A stretch of 64,000 bases of DNA from Hofstenia miamia (taxonomy: Eukaryota; Xenacoelomorpha; Acoela): positions 500,259 to 564,258 of the forward strand of contig SCFE01000084.1 of the NCBI GenBank assembly GCA_004352715.1, written 5' to 3'. This document shows, piece after piece, positions 1 to 10,564 of this stretch; within the stretch, counting starts at the first letter, position 1; each line of letters begins with the position of its first letter. Below the pieces are notes generated by a model. The model ran no database searches. It worked only from the letters and a program-made list of their open reading frames with translations, and was not told the origin of the DNA. Position numbers and translations under genes: made by a program.

Positions 1-515
1 CAATTTTACTCACATAGAATATATTTAATTATTTAGTACTAAACAAAGTGCAAAAAATCAAGATTTCATTAAACACATCACAATAATTTCAGCTAAAAAT
101 ATTATCAAATTTTTTGTTAACTTTGATTAGTAATATTGACTAATTTGTGTTAAATCGCGGAACAATTGTTAATTAATTTCATTCAAAAACATGCATGTCT
201 TATGTTTTGGGTGTTTACACGGTGACACGAGACAGAAGACACTCGAGAAAATCAAAATCTTTTGATATTCGAATGTTTTTCAAGTGCTCTACTTGAGAGG
301 TTGACTGTCGCGGTTTTGGGTGTTTAGACGTGACATTCGCTCATTGAAAACACAAGACATGCATGTCTCATGTCACGTGTAAACGGGGTATAACAGTACC
401 GTGCTCATGTGAACAGTTAACAATTTCTGGACGCTACAGTGTAAACACTCAGAAGCATGCTACAGCTACCTACTTGAAATTTAATTGTCCGTAGTGTGCT
501 CGTAAAAACGCAGCA
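1..515. other. Non-coding left edge, not part of the duplicated block
   Basis: No convincing reading frame is present. Recognisable homology with the second copy of the locus begins only near 516 (matching about 32200). The stretch contains the small repeat structure described at 189-385; the rest is AT-rich sequence in which I see nothing else. Confidence 0.6.
189..385. repeat. Small repeat structure, possible MITE remnant
   Basis: The 12-mer ACATGCATGTCT occurs at 189-200 and again at 357-368. A GTTTTGGGTGTTTA-type stretch occurs near 204 and near 313. The segment around 211-235 (GTGTTTACACGGTGACACG) is roughly the reverse complement of 365-385. Paired direct and inverted repeats of this size fit a short non-autonomous DNA transposon, but I could not define a target-site duplication. 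Confidence 0.3.
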
Positions 516-1099
516 TAAGAAAGCATCAGCGCCTAACAACGATTTTCTAACACGGCAATTGTAGTTATTTGCATATACTATTGGCTCTTCTCAATTATTG
601 GTGTACTAAAATACTTTATCGATTTATTATAGAGTTTAACTATGCAAACGGTAAATCGTTATGTTTACGTATTTCACTAAAGAATTGGACATAAATATTT
701 TTAATCAATGCTAGTTATGAGTAACAATGTTATTATTTTAGTTTTTAAAAGTATGCAAAGTATTTCTTACGTTTGTTAAGTAAAATCTTTTTTTCTGAAA
801 TAATGCCCTCTATGTAGTTCTATGCAGGAAACAAATAACTACTTGCAATTTGAAATGTGTTAAATAAGGAATTTTAATGATTATGTATATACAGTATTTA
901 AAAGCTATAATGGGTAATAAGTCCAAAAAAATTTGCTGTGAATCCTAACTGGCTAAGAAATCATTTCTTAAGAATCCATTTAAATTTGATAAGTTATCAG
1001 TGTTACACTAGTTCGAATAAAGCAATACAAAACAATAAATCATACAGTTTTTTAATATTGAAATAAGCAATCAAGCATTTAGTTATTTACTGTGCAACT

Positions 1100-2269
1100 T
1101 TATAGTTCTGCTTTGACTTTACTTCTATAATCCGGCCTTAAGCTTTCGATTCTATCCAGTTCGTTTTTGATGTTAATCTTCTGTTGATTGGTTAGATATT
1201 CATCAGGGATATTTTCAATTTGCAAATTTTCTAACATATTTTTCACTCCATTACTAATTTCATGCCATGTATTCAGACGGTCTAAGATATTTGGTTTCCA
1301 AAAATTTTTAACTGAATATCCCATATAGCGAGTATATTCATGCAAGTTAGCACTTACTCTATATATACAAAATGCAGCAATGCATTCACCTGAATGCAAC
1401 TCCTCATGGCCCCACATTTGGCATTCATCTGTAGGCTCCTTTCCATCCATGCGAACACCTGCTTCCATGACACAAGTTTGACTGTCCAAGAGCATGCGTG
1501 ACAGCTTGTGGTAACATGTACGCCAATTTCGAGTGTGAACACCGTGTTCCCACTGTTCCCACGTATCTTCACATACTTGAGATTCTTCAAGATAAGAATC
1601 AGGAGTATCATGCATATCTATAATAGCATCATAGCAAAAGGTTGCATATTTGATGTATCTGTCAACCTCTATTTGCAATGTTTCTAGAAATCGCTTAGTT
1701 TGATCCTTAGAGTATTGATCACTTTTATCTTTATAGGTACTGGCAAGTGTTGTAAGAATCATAATCCGCAACTGAGTATAGTCCCTAAAGGTTATAAATT
1801 GTACCTCCATTTTCTTTACATCAGCTGGAGATGGTTTCCAATCAGCTTGGTCAACATAATCAATGAATTGCATAAATTTATTGTAATCAGAAGCAGAAAT
1901 TTACGTTTTCTTCTGTTACTTCTTTTATGCAATTGGAAAAATATGTATGATAACTTTTATAGTCCAACTGCATCATTTCATTTTGAAGATCGAGCAAGTG
2001 TTGGTCTACATAGCCTTGCATATTTATGAATTGGTTGTTTACTTCTGCTGTAAGTGTAGCTAAAGCCTTATTCACAGATTTTATTATATCATCTGGAGTT
2101 GGATTTCCAATCTGAGCAAAACTCAGAAGTGTCCCCCAGATACTTAATGAAGCTGATAGCTTAGCTGCTAGATCTTCAAACTTCTTCATTGTTTCAGCAA
2201 CATCAACCATTGAGCCCAATGCGCTACATTCCAATCCAAGATAATATGCAATTTGTGCAACGCTGTGTT
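1100..2269 (-). pseudogene. Exon 3 of secreted-protein gene, left copy, frameshifted
   Basis: This is the long last exon of a three-exon gene. The acceptor is at 2270-2271 (minus-strand ...ATTTAG, then AACACAG), and exon 2 donates one base to complete a Glu codon, so the exons join in frame. The open frame runs to about 1887 and resumes in another frame at 1873-1100. Compared with the intact copy (32744-33927), 26 nt are missing at 1893-1900. The loss lies exactly between two copies of GCAGAAAT in the intact copy, so slippage or end-joining deletion is likely. A stop follows a few codons later, leaving roughly 187 residues. A separate 12-nt in-frame insertion lies near 1540-1560. The remaining frame is well preserved, so inactivation looks recent, or this is one allele of a variable locus. 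Confidence 0.75.
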
Positions 2270-4654
2270 CTAAATAATCAGCCAGTTAGTCAGTTTCATA
2301 TATCTATTCTGAGAAATCACTTCAAATTTTTCATTCGATTTGTAAAAGGGATAGGAATTTATGAGAAAATAAATTATAATTTCATTAATTTCGATTTTAA
2401 AATTGTATTTAAAGTCCGTCCAAGTTTTTGCCTAATTTGGTAAGAACAAACTTACATTTTATAGATTAATATTTTAGAATTTTCAATGCGTAAGAATCCA
2501 TTTGTTACAAAATTTATAGAATTTTATCATAAATTTTACAATGTAAGTGAAATAGATGTAGTTAATCAAATCTGAAACTGAAAGTTAAAATCAAACTACT
2601 GATTTCAAACCATTAATAGAAAGACATATTGTATTGCTACTCACGTTACTTATCCCAAGAATGATTGAATTTGCATAAAGTACATATGTACATTAAACAT
2701 TTCATTTATTTTGATAGCATTTCATTATTTTATGTTTTCGCATTATTCATTGAAAGTGAATAGTTTTGGTTTTATCAAAAGATTGTCATTAAAAATTTTA
2801 AAAATGTCGTTTTCATTCCAGGAAATTCAAATTGTCTATTGCAAAAAATGAAGAATGATGCATATAATTAAGTTCATGATTGGAAGGTGGATCACCATTT
2901 CTTACCCTGCTCATTGCAAAACTCTAGTCACACCAAAAATTAGTAATAGGTCCGTATCATCTTCAAAACAATTATAGAAATTAATATTAATATTACAATA
3001 TGTGTGTTTACCAGTATTATTTATTTGAAAAATTACAATGCATAAACCCTTGTAGTCAATAAATGTATACACACATGTATAATTTAATGTCAGAGTGGTA
3101 TTGCTTGCAATACCGGATTGAATGCCAAATTTTGTAAATTATAAAGCAGATTAACGTCAGGAGAAATTACTATAGAAATTCCGATCTATCCTACCTCTAC
3201 CTCCAAAATTACTACCCTAAGCCACCTAAATATTTTTGAACTAGGAATCATAAAGAATGTTAAGATATTTAAGTTTAAATGTACTCTTCGTACAGGAAAA
3301 TCGTCAACAATTCCTACCCGAACTTTTATACCCTGAACTGGATCTCATATATTAGCAAATCATTCTACATTATATGATTGACACCCAATTCAGCATACAT
3401 ACTTCTTTTTAGATAGCCATTTTCTATGTTCGAAGAAACTGTTTTTCTAAAAAGTTCATTCAGACGAATATATGATTGTAAATTAGAAACGTGAGGAGGC
3501 TTTTTAAAATATTAAAATATTCTAAGACCCCATTGTAATTTAACATGAGCAATTTACATCAAATTATGCACAATTTTGCCTAGTTTGACTACCCGCAGGT
3601 ACCAGGTAAAGTCATAAACAAGCTCAATTCATTGTTTATTAAGAATAAGATACTAGTTCATTAATAAATTATTATAAATTTTCAGCATAGCATTGGATCA
3701 TTGATTTTTTTTCAGATTCCTTATTGAGCGAATAAATGAATAAAATTTTATCAGATCTCATTCTCAAATTTGGAAAATACTATTTGACAAAGATGGAAAT
3801 ATATATATTTTGTGGTGGGACAAAAACTATTTTTCCGAAAACTCATTACTAATAGGCTTATAGACAAAATAGTTATGAATTTGTAAAACTATATAGCACA
3901 GTAAATGGCTTTATGTATTCAGTTTCAACGACAGTATGTTTCTTCAAATGGGACGAACGTTGATATGTTAGATGGTTATAACGTATAGGGTAGAAGGAGG
4001 TGAATTGATCACAAACTTATTATATAGAGTGAAATCTACAATATGTTTTTCTATGCTATACACCTTTCTGAATTTGGCAGTTAGTCAAATATTTTATTCG
4101 CACATGTATTTTTTCAGTGTATTCCTAAAAGATGAACTTTATCATTTCTGAGAAAATATTGATGGGAGTGAATTGGTAAACTTTTTTTTCGTGAAAAACT
4201 AAATGATATTTTACTATTAAAAAGCTCTTTATTCACAAAAATATGAAAAGCGAAGCCGTTTTATTGCGAAATCTTGAACATGTCATTAAAGAATTATTAT
4301 CGGAAGTCTATGAATTAAAAAAGGGACGATTTGCTCAGGTCAATATAAAGTATACTTTCACAGATACAATCATTCATATGTCAAACAAAAAATGTCAACA
4401 ATAGTCTAACAAGCTTGTCAGTTTTTAGATTATTTAATGATTTGTTTTGTTACATTTGAGTTCTGGAAATATTTAGTTGTTGTTGTTTGTAATTGTTTAC
4501 GGCTTTTTGTTTTTTAAGTTCTGTTTCAATTTCTAAATATCTATTCATATTCAAAAGCTAATCTGTTCCTTCACTTTAAATGATTTGTTAGGTAAATAAA
4601 AAATTACTGAGCAATAAAACAACAGTAAGCTAAAAAAGCACAATTTTGGCATAC
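2270..4654 (-). other. Intron 2 of the left gene copy
   Basis: AT-rich intron, largely shared with 33928-36135. I see no nested gene. Short frames here do not persist between the two copies. Confidence 0.6.
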
Positions 4655-4826
4655 CTTCTAGAGTGGCTTCTGGTGCTTCAATGGGGTCTAATATAATTTC
4701 ATTTCCACCTGGAGCATAACCTCTCTTATGACAGTATCCATCAAGACGATCATAGTAGCAACACCAGCCTGATCCAAGGACTGCAGTATTATAAATAAAC
4801 GTTGATACTACCAGAACAAAGCCAAT
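4655..4826 (-). CDS. Exon 2 (signal peptide and Cys-rich N-terminus), left copy
   Basis: This 172-nt exon is flanked by a minus-strand acceptor (TTTTTAG) and a GTATGC donor. It encodes 57 codons plus one base: a hydrophobic segment (IGFVLVVSTFIYNTA) that continues the M-K-L of exon 1 into a typical signal peptide, then a WCCYYDRLDGYC cluster and an acidic linker. It is too short for a simple ORF scan. Its frame, splice sites and conservation with 36136-36313 support it. The codons just after the predicted cleavage site differ sharply between the copies. Confidence 0.7.
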
Positions 4827-7105
4827 CTAAAAATTGTATACAATTTGAAATTAGCCTTTGAAAAATCAAATAAATTTAGTAAACATAACATCCTCTTCAT
4901 ATACTCTCATTGCTCACGATCAAATTTTATCTATATTTATTTAATCAATAACTGTAATGATGTTGTAATGTCACATTGACTTCATCAATTACTTTGAAGT
5001 AATTGGTTAAAACATAGTCCAACACATTAATCTTTTGTTGATAATGATATAGGTAAAGACAAAACTTTTATGTAAATATATATTTTGCGCTTTTTGTATT
5101 TAAATACTTAAAAAAATATTGCGCTAAATTTCAAGTGTTAGTAAATATTTAGAGTTATTGCTGACATTTCAGAGTAAATCCAGCCTATAATGAACTTGAT
5201 TTCAAAAAATGTTGGGAGGACTTGAAGAAAACAAAGGATTTTTAATGATTCAAAAGTATTACAGCGATCTTTCGTTTATTGATCTGGAGCCCAACCGATT
5301 TTTCTTTAATCTAGGGTGTCCAAATTATGTCATGCATGGTCGAAAGTACGTTTAGTTCTTATACGTATATATTTTCCGGTCGGTGCCACAACTTGACCCT
5401 AGAAAACTTATTTTGTTTGTGCAACAAGTCATTATAGTCCCAATTAATTCAGTTTTTCAAAACATATTTGGCGTTTTTAAGCACATATTTAAGCCATTTA
5501 ACATATTTAAGCTTAGTTAACAAAACCTGGGATCTTAAAATATTTACTCCTCACATTTTTTTCCTAAGTCAATTTAGTGCACAATACAATTGCGATTTCT
5601 TCCTTTTCTTTTCCTGCTCCTCCCGTCACTCGTTTCTCCAAATTTGCTTTTCTCTTTATCTCACAGTTTCAAGCTGGTGTAACTCATAGGTGAAACAGGT
5701 CAGTAAAATCCCTCGACCCCCCCGACATGCACTACTTTTTTGATGACCTGAACAACCTGCAGGTAAACTTGATCTGTTTCCACCCATGTGACAGCTGGCT
5801 AAAAAGAGAAATTGCGCAAACCCAATTCCCTACAAGATCTCAACAAATTCTTCTAGAGTAATAAAAATAATTGACAGGGAGTCTGAAAACTTTCTTCAGG
5901 AGTTTAGTTGTTCTAAGCAGCAATGCTCCTTACTACCATTCCCTCCCTACTTTGGCAATCCTAATTACTACAAGTGTCTGTTACGCTTCCGCAATCTCTC
6001 TATTTTCTCAGCCAACTGCCTATACTTGCCTTGTACATTCTTGTCCTTTGCCATTGCTATGTCTATCACTGTTTCCATTCTTTCTTCATCTATTAACATT
6101 ATGGCTGCCCTTCATCCTGCAATAACCTTGTTCGTCTGTCTCTATTTTGAAATCACAATGTATCTTCTCATCCTATATGACACCCTGTTGCTTATGCTTA
6201 TGCTAATTATTTCCTGCTTCTAACCCATGCTGCATGCACAAGCTTCATTTCCCTTAGGTCCTACTCTGTCATGCCTGTGCTTATACTGATTCTATGCAAC
6301 TTCTCACACTATGCTATTAGATGAACTACTGTCTTCTACTCCTTTTAACATAACAGCCTACACTTAACACATACCTCAGCTCTTCTATCTATGTGCTTCT
6401 TCCACCAGTTCGTCATGACTACTTGCTCTTGTCTTTCTCTGCTCATATCTACTCTGATGTGCCGCTTTTGTACTATATTTTAAAGAACGATTTTTTATTA
6501 AGAAAAATTTTTCCAAAATACTGAATTCTTAGGACTAGTTGAATGATTGTGTAAAACCATTTGTAAACTAATTCCTAAAAAATAATCTGTTTAAAAAAGA
6601 CACTATAGGAACTTAAATATACAATATGTTTTGTGTGCAGTTAGATCATATCTATAGTTGGCCTAGCCTCCTCTAAACAACATTCCTGTGCACACATTTT
6701 ACATTAATTAATTATTCTGGAAATTCAGACACTATTAAAAAATTTGCAAACGTGTACAAAAGGAGGGCATCAAAATTTAATACTTAGCAAGATAGCGCGT
6801 GCAGAAACGATTTGTTGCACATATATTACAAAAAAATGAGATTTACCGAACATTCACAATACGAAAAATGTCAAATTCTTATCTACATTGTAGTAAATCC
6901 CAAACATAATGTCGTGACAGCAAAACTATTGCTAGGAAGCAATTATAATTTTGCTCCTGTAAATTATATTAATGAGCTATGTTGACAACATTTTTCTTGA
7001 AGCAATTTTTTACTTTTAGAATATCTTAGTATTGTATCAAAAACATATACAGTATATTAGAAAGTCATTTGATTTTGAAAATACAAAAAAATCAAAATTA
7101 CATAC
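4827..7105 (-). other. Intron 1 of the left gene copy
   Basis: AT-rich intron containing a degenerate coding relic (5900-6480) and a segment private to this copy (about 6480-7010). Nothing else is recognisable. Confidence 0.55.
5900..6480 (-). pseudogene. Degenerate coding relic of unknown family
   Basis: On the minus strand several frames contain protein-like runs: a basic stretch ending in a Cys pair (around EVCVKCRLL, about 6380-6460) and a leucine-rich heptad-like stretch (IERLRKRNRHL end, about 5970-6110). The second stretch stays open in the other copy (about 37490-37620), with several of the differences between the two copies silent. Frames are broken by shifts and stops. I do not recognise the family; a transposon ORF is the likeliest source. 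Confidence 0.3.
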
Positions 7106-7114
7106 CAGTTTCAT
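7106..7114 (-). CDS. Exon 1 (start codon, three codons), left copy
   Basis: The minus strand reads ATG AAA CTG followed directly by GTATGT, a good donor. The three codons give the charged start of the signal peptide completed by exon 2. The same arrangement is conserved at 38063-38071. I infer it as the start because it sits upstream in the right phase, has a matching donor, and has a TATA-like element shortly before it. Confidence 0.6.
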
Positions 7115-7150
7115 TTTGAATCTCAACTTTTCTCTTTGAATAATGCTGCA

Positions 7151-7157
7151 TTATATA
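7151..7157 (-). promoter_or_regulatory. TATA-like element of the secreted-protein gene, left copy
   Basis: The minus strand reads TATATAA about 40 bp upstream of the inferred ATG. It is conserved at 38108-38114. The implied 5' UTR would be very short, so an upstream non-coding exon cannot be excluded. Confidence 0.3.
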
Positions 7158-7159
7158 AG

Positions 7160-9165
7160 TTCGTTAAATATTTGCTTTCTGAAAAATTCTTTGAAGCCCT
7201 GAAAATTATTTCTTAAAAAGTGTAAATAAGAAGACAGCATTAAACATTGTCAAAAAAAGTTCATTGATGTCATTATTATCAATTTGTTTGAAGTTGTTGA
7301 AAGTTATTAAACATTGCAGTAATAATACACACCCCATAAATAGAAGTAAATATCTAAATAGAAGCTAAATTCTTAACAAAGAATTGCTAAAAATAATAAA
7401 TTGCAAAATGGGTTGGAAATTAAGGAAGCATACATTTCTAATAAAACCATAAGAAACTTTTTGCGAATGAGCAAAAAAATGTGGCACAAATGTATATATT
7501 AATTTATTTTAGAAAATGCTGTTAAACTTGCACCTGAAAACGAATAACTAACACATGATTGATTGGATCAGAGGAGTCAACCTATTAAATTTCCTTGGTT
7601 GATTATGGTTGATATTGTGGTTAGGAAATATTGTATAATTTATATATGATAGAAATAAATTTATTAAAAAATTATTCCAATAGGTTCATTGACACAAATT
7701 GTTTATTGGGAAACCCTAAAAACTGTAAAGGTAGACTTACCTCATTGGCCGCTGTCCGAATGGGCTCTTTTGTAATAATTTTCAAAAAATAAGAAATTGA
7801 TTTTGGTCAACTTATGTAGACTGATTTGTTAGAATAGGGCAGCAGTAATTAGAATGTTAACTAAGTAGTGTCTTCAAAATTCAGTATTTCACCCAAAGCA
7901 TTTCTACCCAAAAATAAAATGTAACAATATTTTTTTATACTTGAATTAAAGAAACAAACTTTCCCGGTTTGATTGGTCAGCAAATAATATAACAGAAATG
8001 AAATGATACATCACAGTCAATTGGTATTACGGTAATCTTTAGCGTTTGAAATCTTCTATCTATTGCGAAACTTCTTTTTTTCTTCAATCAAAGCCAGAGT
8101 TATAACCGGTTAGACTAGACCTGCCGGTTGGCAAGCCGGTCAGACTTATCTTTCTTTAGACGTGAAAGAGAAACCTAGTTAGGCCTATTTTACATGCTAA
8201 AATGTAATATCAGGAAGGTTTCAGACAATGCATGAATATAATACCAAAATTGTTGACAATATTTTGAAAGACCTTTCCATTTAAGAAAAGAAAATGAAAT
8301 TGCGAAGACTTGGCCCGCTCACCAATAGTGGTCGGTTAAAGCATGATTTTGAATTTTAAAGCCATTTTCAAGTTAGAATCATTTGAATTTTGTCAAAGCT
8401 TGCAACAATATAACAATCGATTTTTACGAACTTTAAGAGTTTTTTAATGACAATTATTGCAATATACGTTTATTTCATAGAAATAGCTGTTTGTTAAGCA
8501 CTATCTAAATGCGCTGGAATGCTTAATACATTACAGAGGTCATAAGCAATCTCTTTAAGTGAAATTGAAAAAAATAATGGGATTCAATACAACAAACGCC
8601 TAATATTTGAACAATATTATTATAATTTCCAGGGACATTTTTTAATCTTCTAAACAATTCTATTGTAAACACTTAGGGTTATTTTAGTTAAAATTCGAAA
8701 GCTAAATCTTTCCCATGTTTTAGTGATATATAATATATAATAACGTTTTCTAGGGTTACTATATTTACGAATTTTACAATAATTTTTTGTATTCCTTTAT
8801 TTAACCCATCTCATAAATCAAAATCATCATCTAAATACTTGAAAGAGAAAACCCCATTATTATTTTTGTATTCCTTTATTTCACACATCACATAAATCAG
8901 GGAGTTGTCATTTTAACATCATCTAATTTTACATGAAAGATTACCGGACTACACAATTTCCATCCCTCCTACTTCTGAATTAAATTTTCAATGTTAAATT
9001 TTTAGCCTGTACGTAGATTTCAGTCCGATTTAGAATTTATCCGACTTAGAATTGTCCGACTTAAAAATTATTTTGTGTGTGTGTACATATTGGAGTTTGT
9101 CTGTTCTTTATTAATAGTACGAGTTATGTGAAAATCCGACTTATAGTCGCATATGACTTAGGCGG
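7160..9165. other. Intergenic AT-rich DNA
   Basis: The part up to about 7535 and the pieces around 7700-7850 and 8150-8420 are shared with the right block (38100-38466 and 41480-42010). From 8420 to 9165 the sequence is private. A short element resembling TCCGACTTAGAA is repeated around 9022-9065 and again near 9136. No gene is visible. Confidence 0.6.
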
Positions 9166-9259
9166 GGTATATATATATATANNNNNNNNNNNNNNNNNNN
9201 NNNNNNNNNNNNNNNNNNNNNNNNNNNNNNNNNNNNNNNNNNNNNNNNNNNNNNNNNNN

Positions 9260-9290
<31 letters not shown>
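9166..9290. repeat. AT dinucleotide array with 78-base assembly gap
   Basis: Alternating TA sequence flanks a run of N at 9182-9259. The array ends in TA at 9289-9290, which also serves as the target dinucleotide of the Tc1 fragment that follows. Confidence 0.95.
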
Positions 9291-9293
<3 letters not shown>

Positions 9294-9716
9294 TGCCTGA
9301 CATAATTACAGAATATTATGCCTTTTTAACTGTAACTTTCTGCTTCACGATATGCACTTTACGTATTTATCTTGAATGGACTCTCAATAATATTTTAATC
9401 TCCACTAAAAACTTAAATATATATATTTTTGGGTATAATTAGCATTTTTCATATTTCTATATTTGTTTTTAACTTTATGTGGTGATCCAAAAGTTTCTTT
9501 CGCTATCTATGTCACTTATTTACTCAATTCCTTTGCATTTAAAGTTGATAGCGTGTCAGAAAAGTTAAGACTAGCACATTCATGAAGCTTAAGAAAGATG
9601 AAGTGCCAGAGTCCAAGAGGGCACAAATCGTGACCTTAATGCTGCATACAAACGAAATGCATGCGTCAATAGCAAGGAGCCTTGGAATATCCCGTCCAAC
9701 GGTTACAAAGATTGTT
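9291..9716 (+). mobile_element. Tc1-type transposon, 5' fragment
   Basis: It begins with CAGTGCCTGACATAATTA next to a TA target, which is nearly the inverted complement of the element end at 44650. It continues through a leader into the start of a transposase gene (9582). It is cut at about 9716, where block B sequence (shared with about 44795) resumes. The fragment therefore holds the left terminal repeat and DNA-binding domain only. Confidence 0.7.
9582..9716 (+). pseudogene. Tc1-type transposase N-terminus (helix-turn-helix), truncated
   Basis: The ATG at 9582 opens a frame with the layout of a paired-like Tc1 DNA-binding domain: a basic start, SKRAQIVTLMLHT as helix 1, ASIARSLGISRPTVTKIV as the turn and recognition helix. 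Full Tc1 transposases are about 340 residues. Here about 45 remain before the junction near 9716, and the later codons of the open frame are foreign. The catalytic half is absent, although a related catalytic half survives at 43522-43989. Confidence 0.7.
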
Positions 9717-10519
9717 GCATACATTACCAATTTTTGCTTAGGCAAGACTATATGGACAAAGAGTTGGCCAAAAATTGCAGTTATTGCCACCTTTATTTGT
9801 GTAAATATTCTAGTAATATATCTTGTCTATCACTGGCGTGATATTGAGTGCTTAAGTTCTTTTTTGAGTACATGTTGAATTACTGATATCAAAAGTTTGC
9901 TTTCACTTGTAATGTTTGTATATGAAAGAAAAAGTGGCATCAAAAACAAGTGTGATAAATTTATTGACAGTGCAGATTTTGTTGTATTACAAAAAGTGTG
10001 TCAAGATATTTCTTTTATTGTAAGACCTAATTGAAGATACTGTATATGTTTTCAACTACAACCCAAACGAAGTTTCCTAAAATATTTATGTGAAAATAGT
10101 TAGTTTTTCCTATGAAACTAAGAACAGATTATTTTTTGGCTGCTTTATATTGGCATTCACAGATTTTTACGAAGAGTAGTTTTTTCCATTATTGTACTAA
10201 AAATACACCGCGGCCTTCAACCTTAAAAAAGTTATATTTACAATAAGAATTACAAGCAAAAAAGATAACCATCATCTCCTCTCAAGAAGATCTGAAACAG
10301 AGAGAACATTAAACAAAAAAAACAATTACGCCCAAAGCTATTAGAGAAAGTATTTACAATAAAAAGTACGAATATATATTGTCTGGACACTTCATTGTCC
10401 AAAAAAGCATTCACGTTAAAAAAAATTAAGTACACGGTATAATAAAAAATAGCATATATTGAAAGATAGACGATGTACATTTACTTGTATATGTTGCAAA
10501 ACATTCTACAATTTATCAA

Positions 10520-10564
<45 letters not shown>

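Larger units (their letters stand above)
516..8420. repeat. Segmental duplication block A, left copy
   Basis: This stretch is repeated in the same orientation at about 32200-42010. The match covers the coding exons, both introns, the 5' flank and sequence to about 8420. The left copy has private segments at about 5470-5900 and 6480-7010. The right copy has a LINE in place of about 7536-7700. Exons and introns are both similar, which points to a DNA-level duplication rather than a retrocopy. Confidence 0.85.

Noticed and set aside
1700-2029. Plus-strand open frame of 109 codons overlapping exon 3 of the secreted-protein gene
   Set aside because: It is the antisense of a conserved minus-strand exon; the equivalent frame at 33332 is altered by the same indel.
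6026-6223. Hydrophobic plus-strand frame resembling membrane segments (also 37333-37743)
   Set aside because: It is the complement of the minus-strand relic; T-rich complements of Lys/Glu-rich coding sequence mimic membrane proteins.
9077-9442. Open frame of 121 codons spanning the first N gap
   Set aside because: It consists of AT repeats and unknown bases. The same applies to the frames crossing 28737-28892 and 30520-30800.
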